Origin: Bacillus_AB infantis_C
GTDB taxonomy: Bacteria; Bacillota; Bacilli; Bacillales; Cytobacillaceae
Length of the DNA stretch: 64,000 nucleotides
Assembly (NCBI RefSeq): GCF_050107595.1
Contig: NZ_JBNILH010000007.1
Span: forward strand, 124,001-188,000
Direction: 5' to 3'
This document shows, one piece after another, positions 41,544 through 50,362 of this stretch. Position numbers and translations under genes: made by a program. The notes beneath the pieces were generated by a model. It did not search any database. It saw only the letters and a program-made list of their open reading frames with translations, and was not told where the DNA came from. The stretch's first letter is position 1. Every line of letters begins with the position of its first letter.

Positions 41544-41688
41544 CCTTATCCTCCTTTTTCTATTACACAGCGATGTCTCCTTAATCTGTTATAGTACAGA
41601 ATAGCATAAAGAAAGAAGTCTTTACAATTATTTTTTTAAAATTAAAACTTTAGGAAACAGAAATAAGACCGGCCCTCTCCGGAACCGG

Positions 41689-42096
41689 TCATTCCTCTTC
41701 CTCTTCAACATCTTCCTGTGCGGCCTCTTCTTTTACCCTATCAATTTTTTCAAAAGCATTGGAAAGCAGAATGGCGGCCCCGACGATTTCGTCCAGTATT
41801 TCGAGAAATTCGCTAAAGTCCACTTCGTTCTGCGAACACTCTCTGATTGCCCTCATAATATCAGTATAGAACCGCTTGTACTCCTTCTCATACCGGCTAT
41901 TATCCATTTCCCTGATTGTTGTGCCGTCTATGCTGATGGCATGAAAAATCAGGCTTGATAAAGTTTCAACAGCCGCCTCAAGCCGCTGTTCTTCTTTTTC
42001 TGATTCTCCGGGAAGATGATAAAAATATACATCGCATAAGGTTATATAGTAGCTTTCAATATTGGTATCCTGCTGTATATGCTTTAACTTGGCCAT
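41689..42096 (-). CDS. Acidic protein of unknown function in the HIT/PP2C operon
   Basis: 135 residues from ATG 42096, GGAGGG six bases upstream. All helical and very acidic, ending with DVEEEEE. No family signature is recognised. It lies 41 bp after the PP2C-like gene and is probably the third gene of that operon, so it may be a partner or substrate of the phosphatase. This link is from position only. Confidence 0.6.
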   Translation of the reverse strand: MAKLKHIQQDTNIESYYITLCDVYFYHLPGESEKEEQRLEAAVETLSSLIFHAISIDGTTIREMDNSRYEKEYKRFYTDIMRAIRECSQNEVDFSEFLEILDEIVGAAILLSNAFEKIDRVKEEAAQEDVEEEEE

Positions 42097-42137
42097 TGGC
42101 AGCCCTCCGCCTGTATGTTGCCCATCGTGCGGAAAAT

Positions 42138-42947
42138 TTATCCCTTGCTTGGAAGGATTCCCGGCATCAAGGGCCTGTGGAAGGAACGGGCTTCCCAGGA
42201 GATGATCGTTGTACTGTCACGGACATTATGCGCCTTTATGTCTTCCAGCATTTCTTTTACACCCTGTCCATCTGAAGGCCCCTTCAGCGCCGCCATGATC
42301 TTTTCAGGGTCTTCATACGGCATTCCCGGGCATTCAAGGAGGCCATCGGTTGTTAGGAAGATGGTATTTAAGCCTTCTCTGAGCTCCCTCCTCCCTGTTG
42401 TATAACAGGGAACCGGCAGATCAAATGCATTGGCCCTTCCTGTCCATTCAAAAAATTGCCGCTGGTTCAGCTGATGCTGCCCCATGGCCGCCAGTTCGGG
42501 ATGAAAGAGGAAAAGCACACAATCACCGATAGACAGCCACCAAAGATACTGCCCTTTCCGGAAAGCAAACAGGCAGGCAGTTTCACCTTTTACCTTGCTG
42601 CATTCCAACCGGAACTCTTCAGAAGCCAGGAGGGATAATATAAATTTTTCCACACCAGGTATTGCTGTATGTGCTGGAAGCAGCAGTATATCTAATATGT
42701 CTTTCTTTTTCGATTTAATTTGCTGAAGGACAAGGTATGCACTTTCTGGTGATTCATGTGCATCCAGGATGATGGTAAACTCCCATTCCCGATTTTCATC
42801 AGCCCAGACGAGGCAGCCATCCTCATTTTTACACTGGCCGGCCTCTGTATTTCCGCCAAACCGCCCTACCGTAATATGGGCATCCTGTCTGACATCTGGA
42901 TTATCCAGATAAGGAGCATCCATCCCAGTCCAGTAAATTTCAATCAT
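42138..42947 (-). CDS. PP2C-like serine/threonine protein phosphatase
   Basis: 269 residues from ATG 42947 (MIEIYWTGMDAP), GGAG seven bases upstream, overlapping the HIT stop by 4 bp. PP2C motifs are recognisable in order: NEDGCLVWADE, FTIILDAHESPESA (the D-G-H-G metal site appears as D-A-H-E), GETACLFAF, SIGDCVLFLF, LTTDGLLECPG and DSTTIISW. The metal-ligand Asp residues are kept although the DGHG Gly is Ala. It probably removes phosphate from proteins. The operon with a HIT protein is unusual. Confidence 0.7.
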   Translation of the reverse strand: MIEIYWTGMDAPYLDNPDVRQDAHITVGRFGGNTEAGQCKNEDGCLVWADENREWEFTIILDAHESPESAYLVLQQIKSKKKDILDILLLPAHTAIPGVEKFILSLLASEEFRLECSKVKGETACLFAFRKGQYLWWLSIGDCVLFLFHPELAAMGQHQLNQRQFFEWTGRANAFDLPVPCYTTGRRELREGLNTIFLTTDGLLECPGMPYEDPEKIMAALKGPSDGQGVKEMLEDIKAHNVRDSTTIISWEARSFHRPLMPGILPSKG

Positions 42948-43393
42948 GTTTCTGCTCCTCCCAGGTAAATATTGATTCTGCGGCAGATTTTGCTGACCGC
43001 CTCTTCGTCTCCCATCGGTGCCTGCTCCCAATCATAAACACTCATCGGCCCCCAATGTTCTTCCGGGGTTCCCGGGTAGCGCGGCACCAAATGCATATGC
43101 AGATGAGGGACGCTATTCCCTGATACAAGAGAATAAATATGCTCTGCCCCCTCGCTCTCCTTCAAAGCCCGGCTGATCCTCGCCATAGATTTCCCAAAAG
43201 CCGAAGCTTCCTCCATCGTCAAATCCGCCAGCGTCGGTGCATGCCTTTTTAAGTCAATCATCAAATGTCCAAGATAAACGGGCTTTCCGCCTCCGTCAAT
43301 ATGTCCAGCATAAACAAACTGATCCTCATAGATTACGCTTCCTGAAGTTTTGATTTTTCCCTGATGCTTATTGCAAATAAAACATTCTCCCAT
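42944..43393 (-). CDS. HIT-family nucleotide hydrolase/transferase
   Basis: 149 residues with the histidine triad PHLHMHLVPRYPG (His97, His99, His101) and a preceding HAPTLADLTMEEASAFGKSM helix. An N-terminal CFIC pair probably binds zinc, as in some bacterial HIT proteins. HIT enzymes cleave nucleoside phosphoramidates, adenosine polyphosphates or related bonds. AAGGAGG precedes ATG 43393. First gene of the HIT-PP2C-acidic protein operon. Confidence 0.88.
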   Translation of the reverse strand: MGECFICNKHQGKIKTSGSVIYEDQFVYAGHIDGGGKPVYLGHLMIDLKRHAPTLADLTMEEASAFGKSMARISRALKESEGAEHIYSLVSGNSVPHLHMHLVPRYPGTPEEHWGPMSVYDWEQAPMGDEEAVSKICRRINIYLGGAET

Positions 43394-43499
43394 CTTTTCC
43401 CCTCCTTCGGTAATTGGTATAATATAACTTTCGCTGGATGTTGTCTATATCTTCTGATAATATAGTTTTTTTGAATAAAGGAGTGGATTCAGGCGTTTG

Positions 43500-44045
43500 C
43501 GCTGGCAACATCCCCTTCTCTTTTAGGGCTTAGTGGGCAGAAGTTCCTCTTACAAGCACCGTCTATTTCTCTTTTTTCTGTTTAGAGGGCTCTAGTTTCC
43601 TGTACTAACACCCTCTGATTCTCTTTTCGCAATTTAGACGGTCTTAGTTACCAAGACTAACACCCTCTATTTCTCTTTTTCCAATTTAGACGGTATTAGT
43701 TAACCGCACTAACACCCTCTATTTCTCTTTTTTCAATTTAGACGGTATTAGTTAACCGTACTAACACCCTCTATTTCTCTTTTTTCAATTTAGACGGTAT
43801 TAGTTAACCGCACTAACACCCTCTGTTTCTCTTTTTCCAATTTAGACGGCCTTAGTTCCCCTCACTAACACCCTCTATTTCTCTTTTTTCAATTTAGACG
43901 GCATTAGTTAACCGCACTAACACCCTCTGTTTCTCTTTTTCCAATTTAGACGGCATTAGTTCCCCTCACTAACACCCTCTATTTCTCTTTTTCCAATTTA
44001 GACGGCCCCAGTTCCCCTAACTAACATCCTCCCGCTTTAACCTTT
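43500..44045. repeat. Palindromic tandem array D, exact 52-bp period (AGACGG/ACTAACACCCTCT family)
   Basis: Units anchored on ACTAACACCCTCT lie at 43604, 43656, 43708, 43760, 43812, 43864, 43916, 43968 and 44020, all 52 bp apart; decayed units continue the same step at 43552 and 43500. In each, AGACGGTATTAGT, a seven-base loop and ACTAACACCCTCT can pair at 11 of 13 positions. It fills the 715-bp gap between the HIT gene start and the ABC permease stop. Confidence 0.93.
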
Positions 44046-44078
44046 AAGAACTTAACCCATTCTTCTGCTAACTAAATA

Positions 44079-44101
44079 AGCCGGACAAAAAATGTCCGGC
44101 T
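44079..44101 (-). terminator. Terminator of the ABC-2 exporter operon
   Basis: AGCCGGACA/TGTCCGGCT stem, 9 bp with A-rich loop. Confidence 0.75.
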
Positions 44102-44107
44102 CCCCTT

Positions 44108-45061
44108 TTATGCTGATACATCCCTTTTATTGAACAGCCAGAAGGCAAGGGCATGGAAAATGAGAAAATACACAAGCAGTACGATGACCGAAAAGGTGAG
44201 TGTCATCCCTTCAACTGGCGGGACGCCATCAAAATAAACGGTAAGGTTCGTGTTGGCAAACAGGATATATTTTGCCCAATCGAAGAGACCTGCCAAAATA
44301 ACGGTTGCCGTGCTTCCTGTAAACAGAAGAAACAGGGAGAGGCCGATGGCAAGCGAGCTGTTTCGGAAAACGGCTGATATCATGAAAGCCATTGTCGCTA
44401 CAAGCAGTACATCAACACTTGCGAGCAGATAGGAAACAGCCAGATGTCCGGCAATGCCTTTTTCAACAACCTCCCCATTTGAATAGGCAAGGTGAGGGAT
44501 TGATTCTGCCGGGAGCCCGAACAGAATCAATCCGAGCAATGTGGACAGTCCATAAATCAAAGCCAGGAGTAACAGCCCGAATAGGAATACGGTTATGTAT
44601 TTGGACAACAGAATTTTCGAACGGCTGATCGGCCTTATCAGAAGAAGTTTGATCGTTCCCCATGAGAATTCAGAGGCGACAATGCCTGCTGCTACAATAA
44701 TGGTGAAGAGGCCCGCAAAGGAAATTAATGCCTGGGCATCGTTGACGAAAGACCATACCGAATACTCCGTTTGAGGCGGGATATCATTCTCAATCTGATA
44801 TTCCTTTATGGCAATTTCCCTTTTGTAAAACATATCTAAATTGGAATTAAAGTTCTCTTCCATCTGGACTTTATCATTTTTAATGCTCTCTTCCATCGTT
44901 TGCTTCCAGTCAGCCTGCGGTTCCTGGCTGCCATTTTTATTCTGGTCATATTTCTCAAAGCCTGCATAGACCATCGTAAAGAAGATAACAAGGCCGATCA
45001 TGACTAGTGTCCCTGTTCTCTTGAAGATTTTTATCCATTCGTTTTTAATTAAATTACCCAT
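44108..45061 (-). CDS. ABC-2-type transporter permease
   Basis: 317 residues from ATG 45061 (MGNLIKNEWIKIFKR). Helix 1 (about 18-38), a long extracellular loop (40-100) and five more helices including LFTIIVAAGIVASEFSWGTI and LFGLLLLALIYGLSTLLGLI; the GTIKLLLIRPISRSKILLSK line after helix 2 is a typical ABC-2 feature. It overlaps the ATPase stop by 8 bp. Export of a peptide antibiotic, lipid or similar is likely; no substrate gene is adjacent. Confidence 0.82.
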   Translation of the reverse strand: MGNLIKNEWIKIFKRTGTLVMIGLVIFFTMVYAGFEKYDQNKNGSQEPQADWKQTMEESIKNDKVQMEENFNSNLDMFYKREIAIKEYQIENDIPPQTEYSVWSFVNDAQALISFAGLFTIIVAAGIVASEFSWGTIKLLLIRPISRSKILLSKYITVFLFGLLLLALIYGLSTLLGLILFGLPAESIPHLAYSNGEVVEKGIAGHLAVSYLLASVDVLLVATMAFMISAVFRNSSLAIGLSLFLLFTGSTATVILAGLFDWAKYILFANTNLTVYFDGVPPVEGMTLTFSVIVLLVYFLIFHALAFWLFNKRDVSA

Positions 45062-45962
45062 GCTTAGCACCTCCTGCCGTAACTTCAAGGAATCTTTCTT
45101 CCAGTGTTTGCGAAGCAGCTTTTACTCCATACACTGCAACTCCCTGTTCTACAAGGCTTTGGATGATCACGGGGACTTCGTCTCTTGTGCAGCCCGCAGT
45201 GAATCCATCAGCTGTTCGGACGATGCCATATTTGTCTTCTAAAAGAGGGAATATCTGACTGAGATCGCCTGTTTCAAAAGCGTAAACTGTCCCGGTCTGA
45301 ACAAAATCATTCACCTGCTGTACTTCTACAAGCTGACCATCCTGGATGATGGCAATCCGGTCGCACATCATTTCCATTTCCGAAAGCAGGTGGCTCGATA
45401 CAATAACACTCATGCCTTTTTCCCTGGTGAGCATTTTTAGGTGGTCCCTGATTTCCCTTATCCCGGCTGGATCAAGGCCGTTCGTCGGCTCATCCAGGAT
45501 CAGGAGTTTCGGATCATGAAGCAGACACTGTGCCAGTCCGAGTCGCTGCCTCATTCCGAGCGAATAGGTGCGCACCTTATCATGGATCCGGTCCTGCAGA
45601 CCGACCAGCTCAACTACTTCGTCAATCTTCTTTCTAGAAATATTCTTCTGCATCCGTGCATATTGCATCAGGTTCTGGTAGCCTGTCAGAAACTTGTACA
45701 TTTCCGGATTCTCTACAATTGCACCAATGTATTTCACGGCACCGGCAAAGTCTTTGCGGATGCTTTTCCCGCAGACAATGACGTCACCTTCCGTTATCCC
45801 GATCAGTCCGACAATCATCCGGATAGTGGTCGTTTTACCGGCACCATTGGGTCCGAGAAAGCCGAATACCTCTCCTTCGTTTACTGAAAAACTGAGTCCT
45901 TTGATGATTTCTTTTCCTTTAATCACTTTTTTTACATTGTCCAGCTTCAAAATGGAATTCAA
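45054..45962 (-). CDS. ABC transporter ATPase (BcrA/bacitracin-exporter type)
   Basis: About 302 residues from TTG 45962, GGAGG seven bases upstream; the earlier frame lacks a site. Walker A FLGPNGAGKTTTIRMIVGL, Q-loop GAIVENPEMYKFLTG, ABC signature TYSLGMRQRLGLAQCLL, Walker B LLILDEPTNGLDPAG and switch VIVSSHLLSEME. The domain order and text resemble BcrA/YxlF-type exporters that confer bacteriocin or antibiotic resistance. Forms a two-gene operon with the permease. Confidence 0.88.
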   Translation of the reverse strand: MNSILKLDNVKKVIKGKEIIKGLSFSVNEGEVFGFLGPNGAGKTTTIRMIVGLIGITEGDVIVCGKSIRKDFAGAVKYIGAIVENPEMYKFLTGYQNLMQYARMQKNISRKKIDEVVELVGLQDRIHDKVRTYSLGMRQRLGLAQCLLHDPKLLILDEPTNGLDPAGIREIRDHLKMLTREKGMSVIVSSHLLSEMEMMCDRIAIIQDGQLVEVQQVNDFVQTGTVYAFETGDLSQIFPLLEDKYGIVRTADGFTAGCTRDEVPVIIQSLVEQGVAVYGVKAASQTLEERFLEVTAGGAKHG

Positions 45963-46222
45963 TACTGCGCCTCCTATCATTCTCGTTCTAATCATAATAC
46001 GGAAAAGGCTGGAAAAAGGTTCATTTTTTTTAGGAGTTTTTTAAATTCCCTCTCTTTTTCAGCATTTTGAAGTTTTTGATAGACTAATCAGACTGCCCCG
46101 CAAGCTGCAAGCTATCAATCTCCCTGCCTGGCATTATATTAAGCTTGCCAGCTTAAAAACAGCGCCAATACCAATACTTTTCATTAATAATTCGTGAAAT
46201 TATGCTAATTGTATTGTTTCTT

Positions 46223-46251
46223 TTGACAAAAAATTATAATATTTTTAATAT
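46223..46251 (+). promoter_or_regulatory. SigA promoter of the KinB-like kinase gene
   Basis: TTGACA (46223-46228), 17 bases, TAATAT (46246-46251), about 25 bp before the start codon. Confidence 0.65.
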
Positions 46252-46275
46252 ACATACAAAAATGCGGTGAAATTA

Positions 46276-47541
46276 ATGGAAATAACCAGGCACTTATTTT
46301 TCAATTTGGCGTTGATTATCATTCTTCTTTTTTTTTCATTGGTTTGGTCAGAGAAAAGGCAAAGGATCTCTTTTTCCCGCGTGTCATCCCTTATATGGCT
46401 ATCACTGATGCTTTGGCTGAGCCTGCAGTTTTCCTTTAAGTCCTCTTCAGATTTCCAGTTTGACCTGAGGCTCATCCCGGTTTTGATAGGCGGCTTGTAT
46501 GCTGGTCTTGGCCCTTGGCTCAGCGTGATTGCCATTGTCATCCGCTCATTCTTTGGAATTGGCACCGGTTTCTGGCTCAATGTTCTTTTATATGTGCCGC
46601 TCGCATTTTTACTCTGGCGCATTTATCCAAAATTTAAGATACAGCCTCCGCAGAAAAGGATTGCCTTTTCGGTCATCTTGACTGTTATTTTAAGCGCAGT
46701 GACAGTCATCGCTATGGAAATATGGTCTTCCCCTGAAAGCAGGCTTGATGCCTGGGCCGCTCATCTGGCGGTTCCGACTGTCGGGGTTGCAATGATATCC
46801 TATATTATTGAATACGTCAGAAAGGATCTTGAATTAAAGAAGAAACTGATCAAAACTGAAAAGCTTGAGGCTGTTGAACAGATGGGTGCCGCGATTTCAC
46901 ATGAAATCCGCAACCCTTTGACAGCTGCGGCAGGCTTTGTACAGCTTTTGATTGAGCACCCTCAGCCCCTTGAAAAAAGAAGAGAGTATCTGCATATCGT
47001 TAAAGGTGAACTTGAATCCGCAGAAAGGGTCATAAAAGATTATTTGACCTTTACAAAGCCGTCCCTCGACTATATTGAGGAAATAAATGTAAAAAAAGAA
47101 ATCACGCAGGTTATCAATATTCTGACACCTCTCGCGAATCAGAATTCTGTCAGGATCACAGCCAACTTTGCCATCCTTGGTTCCATAGAAGGAGACCGGC
47201 AGAAATTTCACCAGTCACTTCTCAATGTCCTGAAAAATGCCATTGAAGCGATGCCTAAAGGCGGAGACCTCCTTGTCGAGACTAATTATACGAAAAGCCA
47301 TATTTCGATCTCTGTAAAAGATACTGGCGTCGGTATGACGCCTGAACAGCTGCAGAAGCTCGGCGAACCCTATTATTCTACCAAAGGCTCAAAAGGAACT
47401 GGCCTGGGGATGATGGTTGTGTTCAGCATCGTCAAAGCTATGAAGGGCACAATCAAAGTTGAAAGCAAAGTCGGGGCAGGCACCACCTTTTACTTTTCTT
47501 TCCCTGTTTTCAGCCCTTCTGCGAAAAATGAAAGATTTTAG
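46276..47541 (+). CDS. KinB-like sporulation sensor kinase
   Basis: 421 residues from ATG 46276 (MEITRHLFFNL) with GCGGTGA upstream. Five to six N-terminal membrane helices form the sensor part (about 5-180) and there is no PAS domain. The cytoplasmic part has phospho-acceptor His209 in AAISHEIRNPLTAAAGFVQL, N-box NVLKNAIEAMP, G1 VKDTGVGMT and the LGEPYYSTKGSKGTGLGMM line, close in text to B. subtilis KinB and to other phosphorelay kinases. Membrane layout plus kinase type make a sporulation-phosphorelay kinase likely. No response regulator gene is adjacent, as expected for the phosphorelay. Confidence 0.82.
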   Translation: MEITRHLFFNLALIIILLFFSLVWSEKRQRISFSRVSSLIWLSLMLWLSLQFSFKSSSDFQFDLRLIPVLIGGLYAGLGPWLSVIAIVIRSFFGIGTGFWLNVLLYVPLAFLLWRIYPKFKIQPPQKRIAFSVILTVILSAVTVIAMEIWSSPESRLDAWAAHLAVPTVGVAMISYIIEYVRKDLELKKKLIKTEKLEAVEQMGAAISHEIRNPLTAAAGFVQLLIEHPQPLEKRREYLHIVKGELESAERVIKDYLTFTKPSLDYIEEINVKKEITQVINILTPLANQNSVRITANFAILGSIEGDRQKFHQSLLNVLKNAIEAMPKGGDLLVETNYTKSHISISVKDTGVGMTPEQLQKLGEPYYSTKGSKGTGLGMMVVFSIVKAMKGTIKVESKVGAGTTFYFSFPVFSPSAKNERF

Positions 47542-47581
47542 AGGAGAAGCTGATCCCTTCTCCTCTTTTTGTATGCCCTTC

Positions 47582-47818
47582 TTAGCATTTCTCCCCATAC
47601 ACTTCAATATGGAGCCCCAGGATACACGCTTCAATGCGCTCCCTTCCTGCCGGGAAGATATCACTCCATTTCAGCCTGAAATACAGGGTTTTACAAAAAT
47701 TCATTATATTGGTCCTTAAATGATAATAGGCATTTCCCTTCATATTGGTTTTTCTGGCTGCTTCCATTTGATAGGACAGCTCTTTCAGTTTATTGGCAAG
47801 GATTTCTTCATCATTCAT
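47582..47818 (-). CDS. Small protein of unknown function
   Basis: 78 residues from ATG 47818 (MNDEEILANKLKELSY). A longer frame begins at 47929 but that start falls in the terminator of the upstream gene. A strong site (GAGGGGGAGGG) instead leads an 11-codon frame, 47859-47824, that stops five bases before ATG 47818. The product has NMKGNAYYHLRTNIMNFCKT and an aromatic, basic C-terminus. No family recognised; function unknown. Confidence 0.5.
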   Translation of the reverse strand: MNDEEILANKLKELSYQMEAARKTNMKGNAYYHLRTNIMNFCKTLYFRLKWSDIFPAGRERIEACILGLHIEVYGEKC

Positions 47819-47930
47819 ATTAATTAGGATTGCTGTGAGGTATTTTCTCTGAAAGTCATACTCCCTCCCCCTCAATTTTTCATAACAGTAGATTCGACTC
47901 CCGGTTTCCCGCTTCCTGCTGATAAGCATA

Positions 47931-47965
47931 AAAAAGCAGCGCCGGCATTCAGCGCTGCTTTTTTC
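47931..47965 (-). terminator. Terminator of the 53-residue gene
   Basis: AAAAAGCAGCGC/GCGCTGCTTTTTT stem of about 12 bp overlapping the stop codon. Confidence 0.85.
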
Positions 47966-48125
47966 ATTTCCTTTGTGCGTACATCATATTCTTTACTTCT
48001 ACAATCTTGAATTTCCTCTCAAGATTTGTAAGCTGTGGAATCAGGTCAGTAATGCAATCTGCAAAAAATTCGGTGCTGATGAATTGATCCTCACGGTTTT
48101 TATATACAATTTTATAACGGTTCAT
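47964..48125 (-). CDS. 53-residue protein of unknown function
   Basis: ATG 48125 (MNRYKIVYKNREDQF) has AGGAGG seven bases upstream, whereas the longer frame overlaps the next gene and lacks a site. Beta-rich start, STEFFADCITDLIPQLTNLE in the middle and a basic end. No membrane segment. Conserved small proteins of this type occur in Bacillus, but I cannot name a family. Confidence 0.5.
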   Translation of the reverse strand: MNRYKIVYKNREDQFISTEFFADCITDLIPQLTNLERKFKIVEVKNMMYAQRK

Positions 48126-48189
48126 GCAGCTTCCTCCTGTTGTATGGATTGTACCATTCTTTTCCCGTTTCTCTGCATGATTGAAACCA

Positions 48190-49299
48190 TTAATCTTCAA
48201 CCTGGATAATCTGTTCACGGTCGGCTCTTTTTAAAACATACAGCCTGTAGGCATGGCTGATGATGACCTTGATGATTGCATAGGCAGGAACAGCGACGAT
48301 CATCCCGATCAGACCCGCCAGATTGCCTGCCACCAGAAGAATCAGGATGATGGTAAGCGGATGGACATCCAGCTTTCTCCCCATGATGAGCGGAGAAGAT
48401 ACATTTCCGTCGATTTGCTGGACCACTATCACAACGAGAATGACCTTCAGCGCCATAAAAGGCGACATGGTAAACCCGACGATGACAGCCGGTACAAGAG
48501 CAAGGAATGGCCCCAAAAAGGGAATGACATTTGTTAACATGGCCACAATGGCCAGGATGAGAGAATATTTGATTCCAATGATCAGATAGCCGATATACAT
48601 CATTACACCAACGATGAAGCTGACGATTGCCTGTCCCTGGATATAGGAGCTTAGGGCTTCATCCATATCCTTAAGGATTTTCCTCGTCTCGGCAGCCTGG
48701 AAATATGGCAAGTATCTGACCATGCCCTTTGAAGCCCCTTCGCTGTCTTTCAGCAGATAGAACACAATGAAAGGCACTGTAACAATCACGGTGACAACAC
48801 TCGTGACGATACTGAACACGCCCGTCAGACGGGAGCTCAAGTCAGAGAAGTTCGATTTAAAATACGAACTCACCTGTTCTGTTATATAGTCGAGGGTAAT
48901 ATAATCGTTTTCCTGGAACCGGGAGAACCAGGCGCTGTTCTGAAGCTCATCCGCTTTATTTCTAAGCCCCTCTATATACTGCGGGTAATTGTCCATCAGA
49001 TCTTTAAACTGGCGCTGCAGCTCCGGTCCGGCAAAATACACCAGTGCTGCTGCCCCGCCTATGACGATCAGATAGATCAAGAGGATGGACACAGCTTTTG
49101 GAACGTTTTTCCTATTAAGGAAATATACGATTGGGCGCAGCAGATAATAAAGGACCCCTGAGATAAGGAAAGGCATAAATAAAGTTTCAAAGAAAATTTC
49201 AATCGGTGTAAAAATAAAATCGATTTTCGTTGCGAGGAAGATAATAACCATCACAATAATAATTCCGTAGCCGATTTTAAACCATTTAGAGCTTGGCAA
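48190..49299 (-). CDS. AI-2E/YueF-family membrane transporter
   Basis: 369 residues, about eight helices: two near the N-terminus (IGYGIIIVMVIIFLATKIDF, the MPFLISGVLYYLLRPIVYFL segment), an amphipathic extracellular stretch (90-150), then further helices with GVMMYIGYLIIGIKYSLILA, NVIPFLGPFLALVPAVIVGF and DGNVSSPLIMGRKLDVHPLT. These are UPF0118/AI-2E signatures (YueF, YubA, YtvI in B. subtilis). Members transport autoinducer-2, sodium/proton or unknown solutes. Monocistronic. Confidence 0.9.
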   Translation of the reverse strand: MPSSKWFKIGYGIIIVMVIIFLATKIDFIFTPIEIFFETLFMPFLISGVLYYLLRPIVYFLNRKNVPKAVSILLIYLIVIGGAAALVYFAGPELQRQFKDLMDNYPQYIEGLRNKADELQNSAWFSRFQENDYITLDYITEQVSSYFKSNFSDLSSRLTGVFSIVTSVVTVIVTVPFIVFYLLKDSEGASKGMVRYLPYFQAAETRKILKDMDEALSSYIQGQAIVSFIVGVMMYIGYLIIGIKYSLILAIVAMLTNVIPFLGPFLALVPAVIVGFTMSPFMALKVILVVIVVQQIDGNVSSPLIMGRKLDVHPLTIILILLVAGNLAGLIGMIVAVPAYAIIKVIISHAYRLYVLKRADREQIIQVED

Positions 49300-49529
49300 A
49301 ATATCACATCACTTTCATTATGTATTAAGGACATATACCCTTTCATCCTTTTCATCATTCTTCCGTTCTCTAACTTCTGCTTTATTCATCTAAAAATAGC
49401 CCGATTCTTTCTAGTAATTTATTCATCTACCCTTTTCTTCATTTAATATACATCCTGTGTCTCAAAAGCCACGCCTATTTCCAGTGATACATGATAACCT
49501 AGAGCCATGCATAAACAACATAAACGAAA

Positions 49530-50084
49530 TTGGTAATAAAAATTAGAAAAGCTAGAAAGCTCACCCAGGAGACTGTTGCAACAAAGGCGTTCATCGACAG
49601 GGCTTATTATGCACAAATTGAAAGCGGGGTGAGGAATCCCAGTGAGGAAATCAGGCAAAAGATAGCCCAGATTCTGAATTTCCACTCTTCTGCCTTTAAT
49701 GCGGATGACGAAAGTCCTTTCCGTTACGCGCTGGAGGCTGCACCCATGATCATAGCCCATTGTGACATGGAACTAAAATATACATGGATTTTCAATCATC
49801 ATCCCTTATTCCCGCCTGAATCTCTCATAGGAAAACGGGACGATGAGCTCGGCCTTGGAAAAGGGGGAGAAATGTATGGACAGATGAAAAGAACTGTCAT
49901 TGAAAAACAGATTTCGATCCGGAAAACAGTCTCCTTTTCACTTCCAGACCAGCATCTTTATACATATATGATTTTTGCCCACCCACTCTTTGACCGCACA
50001 AAACAAATTATTGGTGCGGCCACCATACTAACCGAACTGTCTAAAATCCCCCTAGCAGAAAACTTTGATGCGCAATCCGGATAA
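49530..50084 (+). CDS. XRE-family regulator with PAS-like sensor domain
   Basis: About 184 residues. The N-terminal HTH has RKARKLTQETVATKAFIDRA and YYAQIESGVRNPSEEIRQKI. The rest (about 65-175) reads as a PAS-like domain: YALEAAPMIIAHCDMELKYT, RDDELGLGKGGEMYGQ and TYMIFAHPLFDRTKQIIGAA. The start is uncertain: TTG 49530 has no ribosome site, and ATG 49508 is out of frame, so the N-terminus may be damaged or poorly expressed. Signal unknown. Confidence 0.6.
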   Translation: MVIKIRKARKLTQETVATKAFIDRAYYAQIESGVRNPSEEIRQKIAQILNFHSSAFNADDESPFRYALEAAPMIIAHCDMELKYTWIFNHHPLFPPESLIGKRDDELGLGKGGEMYGQMKRTVIEKQISIRKTVSFSLPDQHLYTYMIFAHPLFDRTKQIIGAATILTELSKIPLAENFDAQSG

Positions 50085-50326
50085 TTGCTGTACAGAACAA
50101 AAGCGAAAGCGCCTTGATCACCCTTAAGGAACGCAGACTAAGAACGCCATGTCCTGGGGCAACGTCTGTATAACCAGCTACCTGGGTGCCTCAAGACGAA
50201 CCCCCGAAAAGACGTTCTTTGCCTTTTTGGGAGGGTTGGCTTGTGACCTCGGCGCAGCTGCCGGACGTTGATTAAGAATTGATATTTATCCACGAGACTT
50301 ACAATTTATAAATTCCTATACAACAA
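50085..50326. other. Structured GC-rich intergenic element
   Basis: The segment starts CTGTACAGAACAAAAGCGAA and AGCGCCTTGATCACCC, text I associate with an interspersed intergenic repeat of Bacillaceae genomes, and continues with local inverted repeats (AAGACG/CGTCTT, CCCCCG). It could be a decayed repeat copy or a non-coding RNA; the sequence alone does not decide. Confidence 0.35.
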
Positions 50327-50356
50327 AAAAGGTGAACCAAGACGGTTCACCCTTTT
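50327..50356 (-). terminator. Terminator of the RsbR-like gene
   Basis: AAAAGGTGAACC/GGTTCACCCTTTT perfect 12-bp stem with a five-base loop. Confidence 0.85.
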
Positions 50357-50362
50357 GTCAGA

